Shown piece after piece: positions 49,713 to 59,507 of a stretch of DNA of 64,000 nucleotides. The notes beneath the pieces are model-generated. The model searched no databases. It was given only the letters and a program-made list of their open reading frames with translations, and had not been told where the DNA came from. Position 1 is the stretch's first letter. Every line of letters starts with the position of its first letter. The translations under genes were made by a program, and so were the position numbers. Origin of the DNA: a virus. Location of the stretch: positions 62,001 through 126,000 of IMG/VR virus record IMGVR_UViG_3300023170_000009; one strand, given 5' to 3'.

Positions 49713-51308
49713 CTAAAATCTTATCAATGTTTTTATTGTTTCCACCTGATCTGATGATCTATTAATCGGCGGCCTATTTTCTAAATATATTACTTCACCG
49801 GTTTTAACATTAACCTCTGGAGTCGTAAGACTATTTATAACGAGATTTAGATCTCCTGTAGAATTATTCGTTAATGTTGATGTGTTTAATATAATTGGTA
49901 CCATGGCTACTAAATACACGTCAAAAGTTCCATCACTTTTTTCTACTATTTGAGAAACTTGGAAAGTCCCGCCATCGCTGGTTACTATTTCATCATCAAT
50001 ATTATAATACTGATTGTCAGATACATTTACGACAAAACAAGGAGTTCCTGTTAGTTCTGTGAAAAGCGTTGCGCTGTCGTAACCGTATATATTCTTAATC
50101 AGTCCTACTTGTCTAAAGTCATTACCCTTGATTAAATCTGCGTTGGCATTATCAGAAAAAGATAATGTTAATCCCAATGTCTTTGCAAAAAGTTCTTTGG
50201 GAGCATTTGATCCGTGTCCCCCTTTAGGAGAAATGATAGCATTACAAATAGCCCCTTGTCCTATACCAACGCTGTTTTGAATTGTAATGTTTGCCCAAGT
50301 ATATCCGGTACCTGCATTCGTTACAATAACTTCAATTACAGAACCTGTAGCATCTGCAATTCTAACTGAGGCCTCTGCACCCGACCCATCTCCAGATATA
50401 ACTACAGTGGCATCTCCTTCAGAATAATCTTGCCCTGTGGATACTATATCTATTCTATCAATTGTACCATCAATAGCTGAGCCTTCAACTAAACTCTGTA
50501 ATGTTGGTAATGGATCATCATCACCTAAACTTACCGTTGCTGTTGCACCATTACCTGAATCTGAATTTAAAGCAATAAATGCAAACGTATATCCTGTTCC
50601 AGGGGTATCAATTGTTATGCTGTCAACTGTATCTCCGGACAAAGTTGCTGTCGCTGTAGCACCTTCGCCGTCTCCAGATATAACTACAGTAGGAGCAGAA
50701 ATATAACCACTGCCCCCGCTTGTAACGCTAATTGAATCTAATTCACCATTGACATCGAATGTGGGGTTACCTGTTAGTTTCCTAACAGGTATGTGCCCAG
50801 CATCTAAATATTTGGTTTGATCTGCTGCAGAAACTTGATACATAAATTTCCAAATATATCCATCTGATAACTGCTCAGGGCTTGTGCCTGTGCCTGTTGG
50901 TTTTATTGTGCTATAACTATTTCTATTATTGTCTAAGCACTTATAAACCTTATATTCATCTGTCAGGACATAAAAGTTTGCAGTAGATAAGGATGTGGCT
51001 CCCGAAAAAGCTGGATTGTTCGTATTATAATTATTATTATAGGAATCGTATATTGTTCCGTACGCCCAATCAATTCTTCTAACTAAAAGACATGCATCTG
51101 CAGAAGTAACTCTTTGTAGAAACATTAAACGTTTTCTAAAGTCGTTAACATAATAATCAGAGTCTATAGGAGACTCTGGATTATCTTCATCTTCCCAGCT
51201 ATTAGTTTTACCAACTCCTACATAAAAGTAATCGTTAGTATTACGGATGTCTCGGTAATAGGATCGAGCTAACTCAACCCTACCCATGTCCCTTAGTATT
51301 AGAGCCAC
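49713..51308 (-). CDS. gp8: gp8 baseplate wedge protein with inserted beta modules
   Basis: A 531-residue protein. The gp8 frame is recognisable at both ends: DYFYVGVGKTNSWED and RRIDWAYGTIYD near the N-terminus, LSDGYIWKFMYQVS, and the C-terminal GEVIYLENRPPINRSSDQVETI, which parallels T4 gp8 GEMIYMENRPPI. Residues about 185-345 hold two to three copies of a beta module (SGGSGYISAPTVVISGDGEGATATATL type) that T4 gp8 (334) lacks, explaining the extra length. Wedge assembly role as in T4. Confidence 0.92.
   Translation of the reverse strand: MALILRDMGRVELARSYYRDIRNTNDYFYVGVGKTNSWEDEDNPESPIDSDYYVNDFRKRLMFLQRVTSADACLLVRRIDWAYGTIYDSYNNNYNTNNPAFSGATSLSTANFYVLTDEYKVYKCLDNNRNSYSTIKPTGTGTSPEQLSDGYIWKFMYQVSAADQTKYLDAGHIPVRKLTGNPTFDVNGELDSISVTSGGSGYISAPTVVISGDGEGATATATLSGDTVDSITIDTPGTGYTFAFIALNSDSGNGATATVSLGDDDPLPTLQSLVEGSAIDGTIDRIDIVSTGQDYSEGDATVVISGDGSGAEASVRIADATGSVIEVIVTNAGTGYTWANITIQNSVGIGQGAICNAIISPKGGHGSNAPKELFAKTLGLTLSFSDNANADLIKGNDFRQVGLIKNIYGYDSATLFTELTGTPCFVVNVSDNQYYNIDDEIVTSDGGTFQVSQIVEKSDGTFDVYLVAMVPIILNTSTLTNNSTGDLNLVINSLTTPEVNVKTGEVIYLENRPPINRSSDQVETIKTLIRF
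49832..49839 (-). promoter_or_regulatory. Possible T4-type late promoter for the giant tail gene
   Basis: TATAAATA on the minus strand within the 3' end of gp8, 128 bases before the giant gene ATG. Long leader and coding location make it uncertain. Confidence 0.35.
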
Positions 51309-51320
51309 TAAATATTACCT

Positions 51321-51779
51321 TTAGCTAATTGTTACAGTCCAGGTTACAGTCATTGTATCATCTGCACCCTTATTAACCACATTAAATGTAGTTCTGCAAA
51401 GCATAGTACCGCCTGTGCCTGCATTTAAAACGCCTGCCTCAGTTACAGCACCTGTGCCTGTGCCTGCGCCAAAAGTAGCAACAAACTCTATAGCATTATC
51501 AGTAACAGTATCGCTACTTAATGATACTCTAGCTAATTCACTTTGCAATGTAGAATCGCCATCAGCAGGAGTAGAAGCACCATTGTTGCCATCACCCTGA
51601 CCAATAGCCATGTGAGACATTGCTGCATCTGCTGTGCTGTTCATTCTAGCTGTAATAAAATCTAAACCGTCTCCAACCACTAAGTTATTAACAGTAAAGT
51701 CCTCTTTTACAAAACCGTTTTTATCTGTGACTACTACATTTACTTTACCTGTAGCGCCAATCTTATTTTTATAAAACAT
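51321..51779 (-). CDS. Small virion protein of the baseplate cluster
   Basis: A 152-residue beta-rich protein: GKVNVVVTDKNGFVKEDFTVNNLVVGDGLDFITARM, HMAIGQGDGN and a C-terminal RTTFNVVNKGADDTMTVTWTVTIS. I recall this pattern from many phage tail regions, where it is annotated only as hypothetical or structural. It sits between gp8 and the gp7-position gene. Gene certain, role unknown. Confidence 0.78.
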   Translation of the reverse strand: MFYKNKIGATGKVNVVVTDKNGFVKEDFTVNNLVVGDGLDFITARMNSTADAAMSHMAIGQGDGNNGASTPADGDSTLQSELARVSLSSDTVTDNAIEFVATFGAGTGTGAVTEAGVLNAGTGGTMLCRTTFNVVNKGADDTMTVTWTVTIS

Positions 51780-51797
51780 TGTTAAATCTCCATATGT

Positions 51798-54383
51798 TTA
51801 TGTAATTGTAGATGAAGTTCCTACATAATCCTCTTTAAAGAATCCTTGGGAATATGTTTCTAATACATAACTACCCGATTCTGCTGTAGTTGCTTCGTCT
51901 GTTTTTGTTGTTTGAGTTCCTTTAGAAACTACCTCGGTAGGTTGTAAAGAATCTGCTAATTGCTTATATCTATTTATAAAGCTTATTACGGTGCCTACGT
52001 AATCTTCTAGGAAATAATCTTCAGAGACATATCCCTGAATGTTAAGTTCGACACCTTCAAAAGTTAATACTTCTTCATCATAAGGGTTGATATTGTTATG
52101 CAACCCTATAGAGTCTAGAACTGTTATACTTTCACTGTGAGCTCCTTGTGTAAAGGAAATGCTAGGAATCTCAGAAGTAGAAATTAATTCTGACTTATTT
52201 AAACTGAGATCAAAGCTACTATCCTCAGACATATTTGCTGAGGTTGTAATAAACTTGCCTACCGATAAACTGTCTAGGTTTTCTGTAGCAAGATTATTTT
52301 CTGTAAAACTTCTAATATAAGTTATTACATCTGAGTAAGAATCTATAGCATTTAAGCTTTCTGATCTTTCTCTATTATATGTAACCACTAATTCTGTTAC
52401 ATCTGCAATGTTTGTAGAATCAGTTTTTCTCAATATGAGATCAAATATCCTATCATTATCAGTTAAAGTAACAGAATCTTCTTTTGCTAATTGAGCATTA
52501 AATCTAAAGAATTCGCTAGTATTAACTACGTCTATTGGAATATTCTTAGTAAAGTCTAGTTCCACAAGTGCTGTTGCTGCATCTATAACATCTACAGTAA
52601 TATATTTACTTAGGTTATATCCATCTGTAACCACAGAAAGATTTGTAGAAAAATCTATCTCATGCTTTAAAAGAAGATCTCCGAAAACTTCCATACCCGC
52701 TGGGTGTACAAGTTTTCTTATATCATTGTTCCATTTAGATTGAGGAATGCCGGATTTTACAACATAAGAATATTTTTGGTATCTATAGTTATCTTGCAAC
52801 TTGTTAGCATCAGACAGTTTTCCTCTATCGTCTAAATATTTTCCTGGATAAGAAAATAAATGTCCTGTCCTGATGGTTACATCAATTTGTTGTCCTGCTT
52901 TTGAAATAATAGGTATAATAGTAGACGTTGAGAAGAACCCTCCTCCAGAGTTTACAATAGACCACCTGGTGGGTACATTGTTACTATCAACTTCTTCTAC
53001 TTTAATATAACTCTTATTATTACCTCCGATTATTACATAATTATCTTGGAAGTAATCTAAAGCATATCCTCTTCCATCATCACCCGTTTCGTTAACAACA
53101 AAGATATCACCTACACTAAATCCCATATTGGAACTATAAGTTCCCGTTGTTTCAACACTAACGAGTGTTCTATCTAGATACCCCTCTACATCTGTATAAT
53201 GGGCACCTCTTAATAAAATTTGTGTTTCAGTACCTTCTGTAACTATATCTATAAAAGGATTAGTATAATTCTCTCCTCCTTCCAATATAGTAACGCTGGT
53301 AATGACACCGTCTGTTACATTTGCTCTTAGTACAGCCCCTTCGCCAATACCCGTGTCAAAAACTCGTAATGTTGGAGCCTGTATATATTCTTCTCCTCCT
53401 CCTAAGACAGTAACGCTATCAATAACGCCGTTGTTCGTTGAAAGTGTAAAACTACCACCACTGCCCGGCCCAGGAATAGATGTTATTTTAGTGTCAAACT
53501 CTACGTTTAACTCATATATTGGAGGAAATGTATATGCTATTTTTGATACATTTTTTACAGTTGCAGGAATTGTTTCTAAAGTTGTAATACTACCTATGGT
53601 TCTACCATAAGTTATGTCTATTAGTTTTCCTTGAACATCTAATAGATCTTTTCCTTCTGCTGCTCTGGCAACAACCGCTTGCTCTTCTACCCATCTTCCG
53701 TCTGAAGGTACAAGAATGAATTTTTGGGGATAGTATACCTCTACTTCTTCGTTATACAAAAGTCTAAAAAACATTTCTATGGATCTTCTAGATCCTTTTG
53801 TTTCATATAAATCTTTTATTCTTTTGTAAATTTTTTTTCTATCTACAGCTAAAGATTCAGGAACATCTATAGCTAATTGTCTTCCCCAAAGTTTTAGGAT
53901 TTGATCCTCATGTTCTCCTTCCGGAACATCTGGTGCAGAATCAATATCTAAAAATTTTGGTTGGTATAATGCAGAATTAGGTTTTAAATTCAACTCCATC
54001 CATTCAAAATATTTGTTGATGAATGCTAAAAACTTAGGATAATCTGTTTGAATAAATTCTGGAAGTTGTCTAGTAACTAATAAAGAAGGTTTTGATTCAT
54101 ACTCTGAACCAGTGCCAGCAGCAAAAGATAATGATGCTGCTAAATCTGCTCCAAAGCCACCCCCGCCCAATACAGTTATTGTCGGTGCTGTAAAATAGCC
54201 TGTTCCAATATTTGTAATTGTAACAGTTTGTATTGAACCATTATATATGGTACACGTCGCAGTTGCACCAGAACCCCCGCCGCCACTAATTGTTAAAGTG
54301 GGTATTGAAGTATAGTTGTTTCCGCCATCTAAAATAGTTATCTTAGAAACATACCTATAATAGCTAGGAATATAATTCGACAT
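51798..54383 (-). CDS. Baseplate protein in the gp7 position
   Basis: An 861-residue protein between gp6 and gp8, where T4 has gp7 (1032). Residues about 10-90 and 295-385 hold the GY-P-T/GGGG-GA beta module also found in gp8 and the giant protein. Between them, FIQTDYPKFLAFINKYFEWMEL and KRIKDLYETKGSRRSIEMFFRLLYNEEVEVYYPQ (about 180-220) are a conserved core typical of marine T4-like baseplate proteins. The C-terminal third is Ser/Asp/Glu-rich repeats of DSVTLTDN, DSTNIADV type. The gp7 name is positional, not by similarity. Confidence 0.82.
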   Translation of the reverse strand: MSNYIPSYYRYVSKITILDGGNNYTSIPTLTISGGGGSGATATCTIYNGSIQTVTITNIGTGYFTAPTITVLGGGGFGADLAASLSFAAGTGSEYESKPSLLVTRQLPEFIQTDYPKFLAFINKYFEWMELNLKPNSALYQPKFLDIDSAPDVPEGEHEDQILKLWGRQLAIDVPESLAVDRKKIYKRIKDLYETKGSRRSIEMFFRLLYNEEVEVYYPQKFILVPSDGRWVEEQAVVARAAEGKDLLDVQGKLIDITYGRTIGSITTLETIPATVKNVSKIAYTFPPIYELNVEFDTKITSIPGPGSGGSFTLSTNNGVIDSVTVLGGGEEYIQAPTLRVFDTGIGEGAVLRANVTDGVITSVTILEGGENYTNPFIDIVTEGTETQILLRGAHYTDVEGYLDRTLVSVETTGTYSSNMGFSVGDIFVVNETGDDGRGYALDYFQDNYVIIGGNNKSYIKVEEVDSNNVPTRWSIVNSGGGFFSTSTIIPIISKAGQQIDVTIRTGHLFSYPGKYLDDRGKLSDANKLQDNYRYQKYSYVVKSGIPQSKWNNDIRKLVHPAGMEVFGDLLLKHEIDFSTNLSVVTDGYNLSKYITVDVIDAATALVELDFTKNIPIDVVNTSEFFRFNAQLAKEDSVTLTDNDRIFDLILRKTDSTNIADVTELVVTYNRERSESLNAIDSYSDVITYIRSFTENNLATENLDSLSVGKFITTSANMSEDSSFDLSLNKSELISTSEIPSISFTQGAHSESITVLDSIGLHNNINPYDEEVLTFEGVELNIQGYVSEDYFLEDYVGTVISFINRYKQLADSLQPTEVVSKGTQTTKTDEATTAESGSYVLETYSQGFFKEDYVGTSSTIT

Positions 54384-54386
54384 TTA

Positions 54387-56291
54387 TTACTCGTCTACTC
54401 TTGCAATCGTTTCTATTTTTATGCCTTCTCTTAATCCAGAAATTACATTGTATACACTATCATCTTTTGCTAATATTGTGTTTTTTGCTGGCAAAGGAAC
54501 AACCGCAGATTGTGATTCTGGGTTTGTTCTAGTTAAGATATCGGTTGTTATGTCCTTAATAGTATCATGCGGTTCAACTGTTACATGTAATTTTGTAGCG
54601 TTACCATATAGAGATATAACATTAAAGTCTGGTAAAGAAAGTTTTCCTAAATCATAATCAATGGTTCCAACTTCTGCTATTCGTCTATTATCTTCAGTTA
54701 CTAAAAATAATCTCCCAGATCCGTTATAATTAGGAGCAACAACATTTCTATTAGGTTCATCTTCCAACCTAACTTTATAGATAACATTGCCAACATTCTT
54801 ATCAAACCAATTAGTTGTAAGAGTTCTGGGGGTCAATTTATTATTGAAACTAATTTTAGTTGTTCCTATAGCATTAACTTCTGTTAAACTAAATCTTTTC
54901 TGTAAAGTAAAATTGATTGTAACAGACTTCATTGCCTCTGAACTTCCATATACAATTTTGTGTAAATCTGAAAAATACAAATGTCTATTCAAATAATTTA
55001 AATTATTTTTAAAGTAGTTATCAATATTTACTTGAGCTCCTTGAATAATCTGTCCAGATGTTAATGTTGTCTTTTTAACATCGTAAGCTAATTTAGCTTT
55101 AACACCAACATATAGATATTCTGGATCAACAAATTCTGGTTGTATAGCAATAGGTGTTCTTGGTTCTATGATTTCCGTAACAATTTGATCTTTATCGCCT
55201 TGTGTAATAATAGATCCTTGATATGGATTTAAGGAAATAAAAACCTTCCCATATATGGGCGGATCGTTGTCCTCGCCTCCCCAGACAGAAACAGATTGTA
55301 TGTTTTGATTTTTTGCTTTAATTAAGGAAACATAATCTTGAGCAGTTACGGCTCTTTCTTTTGTAGAGTTGTATCTAGGTGCATTTCTTTTTATACTAGA
55401 AACCGTTTCTCTAACTGCACCACCGTAAGATGGAGTTGTTGTTAAAGTAATAAGTCTTTCGTTATTTCCTGTTATAGTTGTTCTGCAAGTAAACTGCTCT
55501 GAATTATTAGCAGGAGCACCATTTGTGTTCAAGTAATCTATTAGAACAATGTTGCCAGGATTTAATTTTTGCCCAACAACACCGTCTCCGAACAAAATTC
55601 TATATAAGCCATCAGAACCTTCTTCTAAGAACCAAGCTCGATCTGTTGCCTTTACATCTGCAAATTTATCCTTATATTGAAAAGATTTTACAGCAAAATC
55701 TGTTCCAGAATTTTGAACCCTAACTCTTAAAGTTGTCGTATCGACACCTTGATTGGGTATAATAAAAGGTCCAGATACAGTATTGGCATCTACAGAAAAA
55801 TTGTTATTAACTCTAAAACCCTCTTTTATCTCAATACCTGAGAAATAAAAGGCATCCCCTTGTCCAAAGTTTTGAAGGATTGTTGTTTTATCAGTCTGCG
55901 GGTAAAAGGAATATGTAACTCCATCAATAGTAGATGTGAACTGTGTATTTCTAGTTAAAGTTAGAACTGTGTTTTCAAAAGTGGGATCAGGAAAAACAAT
56001 TAACACCACTTCCGCCCTAGAAGCTCTTTTAGATGTTGGTGTGTAGCCAAGAGACTTTGCTATAGAAACTACAGAAGATCTCTTAACAGCGCTATCTAAA
56101 AAGGATTCGTTTGCCAACATGTGAGCTAAGACAGCGTTGTAATGGGTGTTGTATGCCAAAGTGTCCAGCAAAACGCTCATAGCAGAACCTTCAAAATTGT
56201 AATCTGAAAATTCCTCTTGAGATTGAAGATACTGTTTGAGATTTTGTTTTATATTATCAAAATCTAATTCTGTTACCTTTAGCTGAGACAT
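54387..56291 (-). CDS. gp6: gp6 baseplate wedge protein
   Basis: A 634-residue wedge protein that forms the inner continuous ring of the baseplate. Conserved N-terminal QLKVTELDFDNIKQNLKQYLQSQEEFSDYNFEGSAMSVLLDTLAYNTHYNA and SVVSIAKSLGYTPTSKRASRAEV, then RAVTAQDYVSLIK and SVSVWGGEDNDPP in the J-like middle domain are as in T4 gp6 (660). Order gp25-(small)-gp6 matches marine T4-like phages. Confidence 0.96.
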   Translation of the reverse strand: MSQLKVTELDFDNIKQNLKQYLQSQEEFSDYNFEGSAMSVLLDTLAYNTHYNAVLAHMLANESFLDSAVKRSSVVSIAKSLGYTPTSKRASRAEVVLIVFPDPTFENTVLTLTRNTQFTSTIDGVTYSFYPQTDKTTILQNFGQGDAFYFSGIEIKEGFRVNNNFSVDANTVSGPFIIPNQGVDTTTLRVRVQNSGTDFAVKSFQYKDKFADVKATDRAWFLEEGSDGLYRILFGDGVVGQKLNPGNIVLIDYLNTNGAPANNSEQFTCRTTITGNNERLITLTTTPSYGGAVRETVSSIKRNAPRYNSTKERAVTAQDYVSLIKAKNQNIQSVSVWGGEDNDPPIYGKVFISLNPYQGSIITQGDKDQIVTEIIEPRTPIAIQPEFVDPEYLYVGVKAKLAYDVKKTTLTSGQIIQGAQVNIDNYFKNNLNYLNRHLYFSDLHKIVYGSSEAMKSVTINFTLQKRFSLTEVNAIGTTKISFNNKLTPRTLTTNWFDKNVGNVIYKVRLEDEPNRNVVAPNYNGSGRLFLVTEDNRRIAEVGTIDYDLGKLSLPDFNVISLYGNATKLHVTVEPHDTIKDITTDILTRTNPESQSAVVPLPAKNTILAKDDSVYNVISGLREGIKIETIARVDE

Positions 56292-56309
56292 TTGTTTTCC
56301 TCGATGTTA

Positions 56310-56696
56310 TTATGCTACTGTCCAATCTTCATTGGCATCAACTGTTGAAACAGTAAGTGTAATCCCATGCTCTGTGTTATGTGCCTTTCTAGCTGTAAAC
56401 AGCTCATGTTCTGGATCAGAAAAAATTACAGGATCTGCATCAGTGTGTCTTATATGAACTTCTTTTTCTACACCCCAATCCTCTGCTGTACTAATTACAA
56501 GTTCAGCGCCTAATCCTTCAACCTCTTCTGTAGTAGGCCAAGAAGGATCAATGTTCAATGTATCATTGATAACATGAGGATGAAGACCGGTAGTTCTAGG
56601 ACCTTCAGAGTAATCCTGTTGGGACTCTAGAACATCCTCAAACCACTGAGCTTCTGAAGGCTTTTCTTCTCTAATTATAGTTAATTTTTTAGCCAT
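56310..56696 (-). CDS. Unknown small protein between gp25 and gp6
   Basis: A 128-residue acidic protein starting AKKLTIIREEKPSEAQWFEDVLESQQDYSEGPRT, with a beta-rich C-terminal half (AEDWGVEKEVHIRHTDADPVIF, TEHGITLTVSTVDANEDW). It abuts gp25 by a one-base overlap. Its place among wedge genes suggests a virion or assembly role; I do not recognise a family. Confidence 0.72.
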   Translation of the reverse strand: MAKKLTIIREEKPSEAQWFEDVLESQQDYSEGPRTTGLHPHVINDTLNIDPSWPTTEEVEGLGAELVISTAEDWGVEKEVHIRHTDADPVIFSDPEHELFTARKAHNTEHGITLTVSTVDANEDWTVA

Positions 56697-57100
56697 TATC
56701 GTATTCTCCGTAAAAAAGCTCCTAGTTGCTGTGGCCCTTCGACTCCTACAACATAGAAGTTTATGGTTAGACTATAACCATTGTTATCGTAATCAGGGTC
56801 AGAAATAACTTTTATTACTTTAACCCTGGGTTCGTAATTTTTCAACAGTTGAGTTACAGACTGCGATATTGCAGCTGATACTGTTGGGTTTATTGTTTCA
56901 AACAAAAGTCCTTGAAGACCTGTTCCCAAATTTGGTTGAAATGGTCTTTCAAAATAGTTTGTTTGCAACAAAATTTTTATTGACTGCTTAACAGAATTCA
57001 CGTCTATCTTTTTTGCAATGTCTCCTGTTGCAGGATTTTTTGCAAAAGATAAATCTAAATCTTTGTAAACTTTTTCAAGTTTTAAATTCTGGGCTGCCAT
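56696..57100 (-). CDS. gp25: gp25 baseplate wedge protein (sheath initiator)
   Basis: A 134-residue protein. DLDLSFAKNPATGDIAKKIDVNSVKQSIKILLQTNYFERPFQPNLGTGLQGLLFE contains the EPR-like wedge/sheath handshake fold of gp25, with the conserved NYEPRVKV (about 92-99). T4 gp25 (132) nucleates sheath assembly on the baseplate. A TATAAATA stands exactly 5 nt before the ATG, and there is no Shine-Dalgarno. Confidence 0.95.
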   Translation of the reverse strand: MAAQNLKLEKVYKDLDLSFAKNPATGDIAKKIDVNSVKQSIKILLQTNYFERPFQPNLGTGLQGLLFETINPTVSAAISQSVTQLLKNYEPRVKVIKVISDPDYDNNGYSLTINFYVVGVEGPQQLGAFLRRIR

Positions 57101-57105
57101 ATTCG

Positions 57106-57113
57106 TATTTATA
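57106..57113 (-). promoter_or_regulatory. T4-type late promoter 5 nt from the gp25 ATG
   Basis: TATAAATA on the minus strand, then CGAAT and ATG. Spacing is the same as for the hesB-like gene, so transcription should start at or next to the A of the start codon. Confidence 0.72.
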
Positions 57114-57118
57114 AAGGT

Positions 57119-59203
57119 TTAACCCTTTGGTCCTCCATAAAGTTTAGGTGCTTGGAAGTTTGTGAAAGAAGCAACTGTTTCTTTTTTCTTAGCTGAAACA
57201 TCTATAATAAGTGTTGGTTTTGGCAACTCTGGAAGTTCATATCCTTTAATTAAATCGACGGCATCAAATTCAGGAATAGTTATTGGAGTAGCCTTAACTG
57301 ATACAGACCCATCGTAGCTTTCAGAGACATTGGGTAACATTTTACATAAACTATCTAAATCTGTAGCACCTGTCCTCAATAACGTCTGCATTAATGTTAT
57401 AACATCATAAAAAGTTTCTATTGGGTTGCCATCATTGTCTATAAGACCCCCCAAACCATCAATAATACCTTCCCACTTTGTTGCAAGAGTTTTCAGTTTT
57501 AAGGCAGCATTTATCGCGGCTTCACCTCCAGCTGCCACAACAGCAGCAAGCTCTAATCCTTCCTTAACTCCGTCTTCAAATGTTTTAGCTGCTCCTTTAA
57601 AGGATTCGGGTATCATACTTTCTAAAGAACCCTTAACTTTATTTACCTCATTAGATACAATACTATTGATGCTGTCTAAAAGATCACCAATGCCATCAGT
57701 TGCTGTTGCTAATAAAGCATCTGTTGATGCTTCAACGGCTGCAAGTTTATCAGCCAAATCTCTTAATCCATCTCCTGGACCACAATCTGAGGCACCACTT
57801 AACGGTTGTATCTGAAACGGGCCGCCTGAAAATGACGGAGCTGGGCCCGGTGGGGGACCCGATGTTGGAGGGGGACCCGATGTTGGAGGCGGTGCTGATG
57901 CTGTTCTTTCTGTTACATTGAAAGTGTCTCTTGCTACTGCTGTTTCAGAAGAATAAGAATCTCCATTATCATCTGTATATACAAGATAAAGGGTTATTGT
58001 GTTAATATAAGTTCCTAACCCGAAACCTCCTTGCTCAGCATCAAAGTTTTTAGCATATAATTGATAGTTACCGCCTACCTTTGCAAAACCACTATTGAGG
58101 GTTATAAGTTTAGACTTGCCTCCTTGTTTCTCTAGTCTCCAGATATATTCTAATTTGTAACGATCGTCTGTTGCAGGATCGTGTCCCAAAAACCCATTGT
58201 CTGGTAGATTTAGATTTACTGCAATGCCCATAGTTGAATGGGAATATGTGCCGTCAGGATTAATTACTTTTTCAGGTTCTCTATAAATATTTGTGGCTAA
58301 TATCGGAGTTGCAGGTACTTTGCTTTCATTTCCTTGTGGAGGAGTTACATTTTCTCTAACAATTCTAAACCTAGCACCGTAAGCATTATCCCAACCACCA
58401 TTAACTCCTAAAGCAGGATCATAATATTCTTCGATTGGAATATCTGTTCCAGTTTCAACAATATAGTAGTTGAATGCTACCTGTTCTGGAGAAGTAGCCA
58501 CCACACCGTCTGAATAGACATAAGTTATAAGATCAGAACCCCGAGTAGGAAAATGTAAAGTGTTTATACCCTCACTAGGTTCATCACTTTGTTTTAGGAA
58601 AAACTCTCCTATCTTTTCTATTGTATCGCTGTTAGGATTGTAATCTTTTGTTAGAGGAATTCTAATAACATTATTATTAAAATTTCCTCCCTCTTCTTCT
58701 GTTGGGTAACCTCTATCACCACGAGCATATGGTGGGTCTCTGTCAATAAAATAATTTTTTCTTAAGGCATTACCACCAATTGTATCAAAGTGAGGAAAAG
58801 ACCAACTACCTGTTTTACCTAGTGATGCCTCGTCAATGTTAAACGTATGTTTCTGTTGAGCTCCTCTTATTGCAGGGTCTTTATCTGTTAAAGTTATAAC
58901 TAATTCATAGGTTTTCCCGTTAGCACTACCTGGAGGTAACAACATTGGAACTTTTTCAAAGGTCTCCAATGTAAATTTATCAACACCGTCTCTACCAGGT
59001 GAAATAGCAAGGTAGACTAAATTATCACTATCAAAATCAATACCTTGATCGCTGTACCCTGCTGCTATATATGGCGAGTCGTCAGCAAATGCAATTGAAT
59101 TGTCTTTATGTGTACTTCTTGTTTTTATTGAAACGGCTTCTGAGGCAGTAAGTCCCACACCCCCGGTGTCTGTAAAATATCTACCAAATATTTCTAATGC
59201 CAT
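57119..59203 (-). CDS. Two-part structural protein with Pro-rich linker
   Basis: A 694-residue protein. Residues 1-430 are beta-rich with Ig-like pattern (LVYLAISPGRDGVDKFTLETF, KTYELVITLTDKDP). A linker of PPPTSG repeats (about 433-455) joins a helical C-terminal domain beginning DCGPGDGLRDLADKLAAVEASTDAL that holds long amphipathic helices and an Ala/Gly-rich segment. It lies between gp25 and the PAAR tip gene, so it is probably a baseplate hub or peripheral component. I recall related C-terminal domains in marine myoviruses but no function. Confidence 0.8.
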   Translation of the reverse strand: MALEIFGRYFTDTGGVGLTASEAVSIKTRSTHKDNSIAFADDSPYIAAGYSDQGIDFDSDNLVYLAISPGRDGVDKFTLETFEKVPMLLPPGSANGKTYELVITLTDKDPAIRGAQQKHTFNIDEASLGKTGSWSFPHFDTIGGNALRKNYFIDRDPPYARGDRGYPTEEEGGNFNNNVIRIPLTKDYNPNSDTIEKIGEFFLKQSDEPSEGINTLHFPTRGSDLITYVYSDGVVATSPEQVAFNYYIVETGTDIPIEEYYDPALGVNGGWDNAYGARFRIVRENVTPPQGNESKVPATPILATNIYREPEKVINPDGTYSHSTMGIAVNLNLPDNGFLGHDPATDDRYKLEYIWRLEKQGGKSKLITLNSGFAKVGGNYQLYAKNFDAEQGGFGLGTYINTITLYLVYTDDNGDSYSSETAVARDTFNVTERTASAPPPTSGPPPTSGPPPGPAPSFSGGPFQIQPLSGASDCGPGDGLRDLADKLAAVEASTDALLATATDGIGDLLDSINSIVSNEVNKVKGSLESMIPESFKGAAKTFEDGVKEGLELAAVVAAGGEAAINAALKLKTLATKWEGIIDGLGGLIDNDGNPIETFYDVITLMQTLLRTGATDLDSLCKMLPNVSESYDGSVSVKATPITIPEFDAVDLIKGYELPELPKPTLIIDVSAKKKETVASFTNFQAPKLYGGPKG

Positions 59204-59204
59204 A

Positions 59205-59507
59205 TTAGCCTCCTATATACACCTTACTACAACCAGTATCTACAGTAGCTCCGCAGTCCACACTATCACCTATTCTTGCTGCAGCTTTATTCTCAATAAA
59301 AACATTTGATGAACCTGAAGATATTTTAGGTGCTCCTGATGTATTATGTGTGGTGCTGCCTTTGCTGTGTGCCGTTGTTGCGTCACCTACTCTAGCTGCA
59401 AGTTTACTCTCTATATAGGTTTTACTTGCGCCTTCTGTGATATCAAATGGTGAGGGTGACCACCCTTCGTGTACACATTTATCTTCCTTTCTACTAGCTA
59501 TAGGCAT
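59205..59507 (-). CDS. PAAR-domain spike tip protein
   Basis: A 100-residue protein with the duplicated PAAR pattern: AARVGDATTAHSKG and AARIGDSVDCG, each followed by beta segments VFIENK and VYIGG. PAAR proteins form the metal-bound sharp tip on the gp5 or VgrG needle (T4 gp5.4, 97 residues). Candidate metal ligands are His/Cys residues in CVHEGW, TAHS and DCG. Adjacent to gp5, one-base overlap, as expected for a tip cap. Confidence 0.93.
   Translation of the reverse strand: MPIASRKEDKCVHEGWSPSPFDITEGASKTYIESKLAARVGDATTAHSKGSTTHNTSGAPKISSGSSNVFIENKAAARIGDSVDCGATVDTGCSKVYIGG

Noticed and set aside
58279-58286. TATAAATA on the plus strand inside the minus-strand structural gene
   Set aside because: No plus-strand gene follows; chance match.
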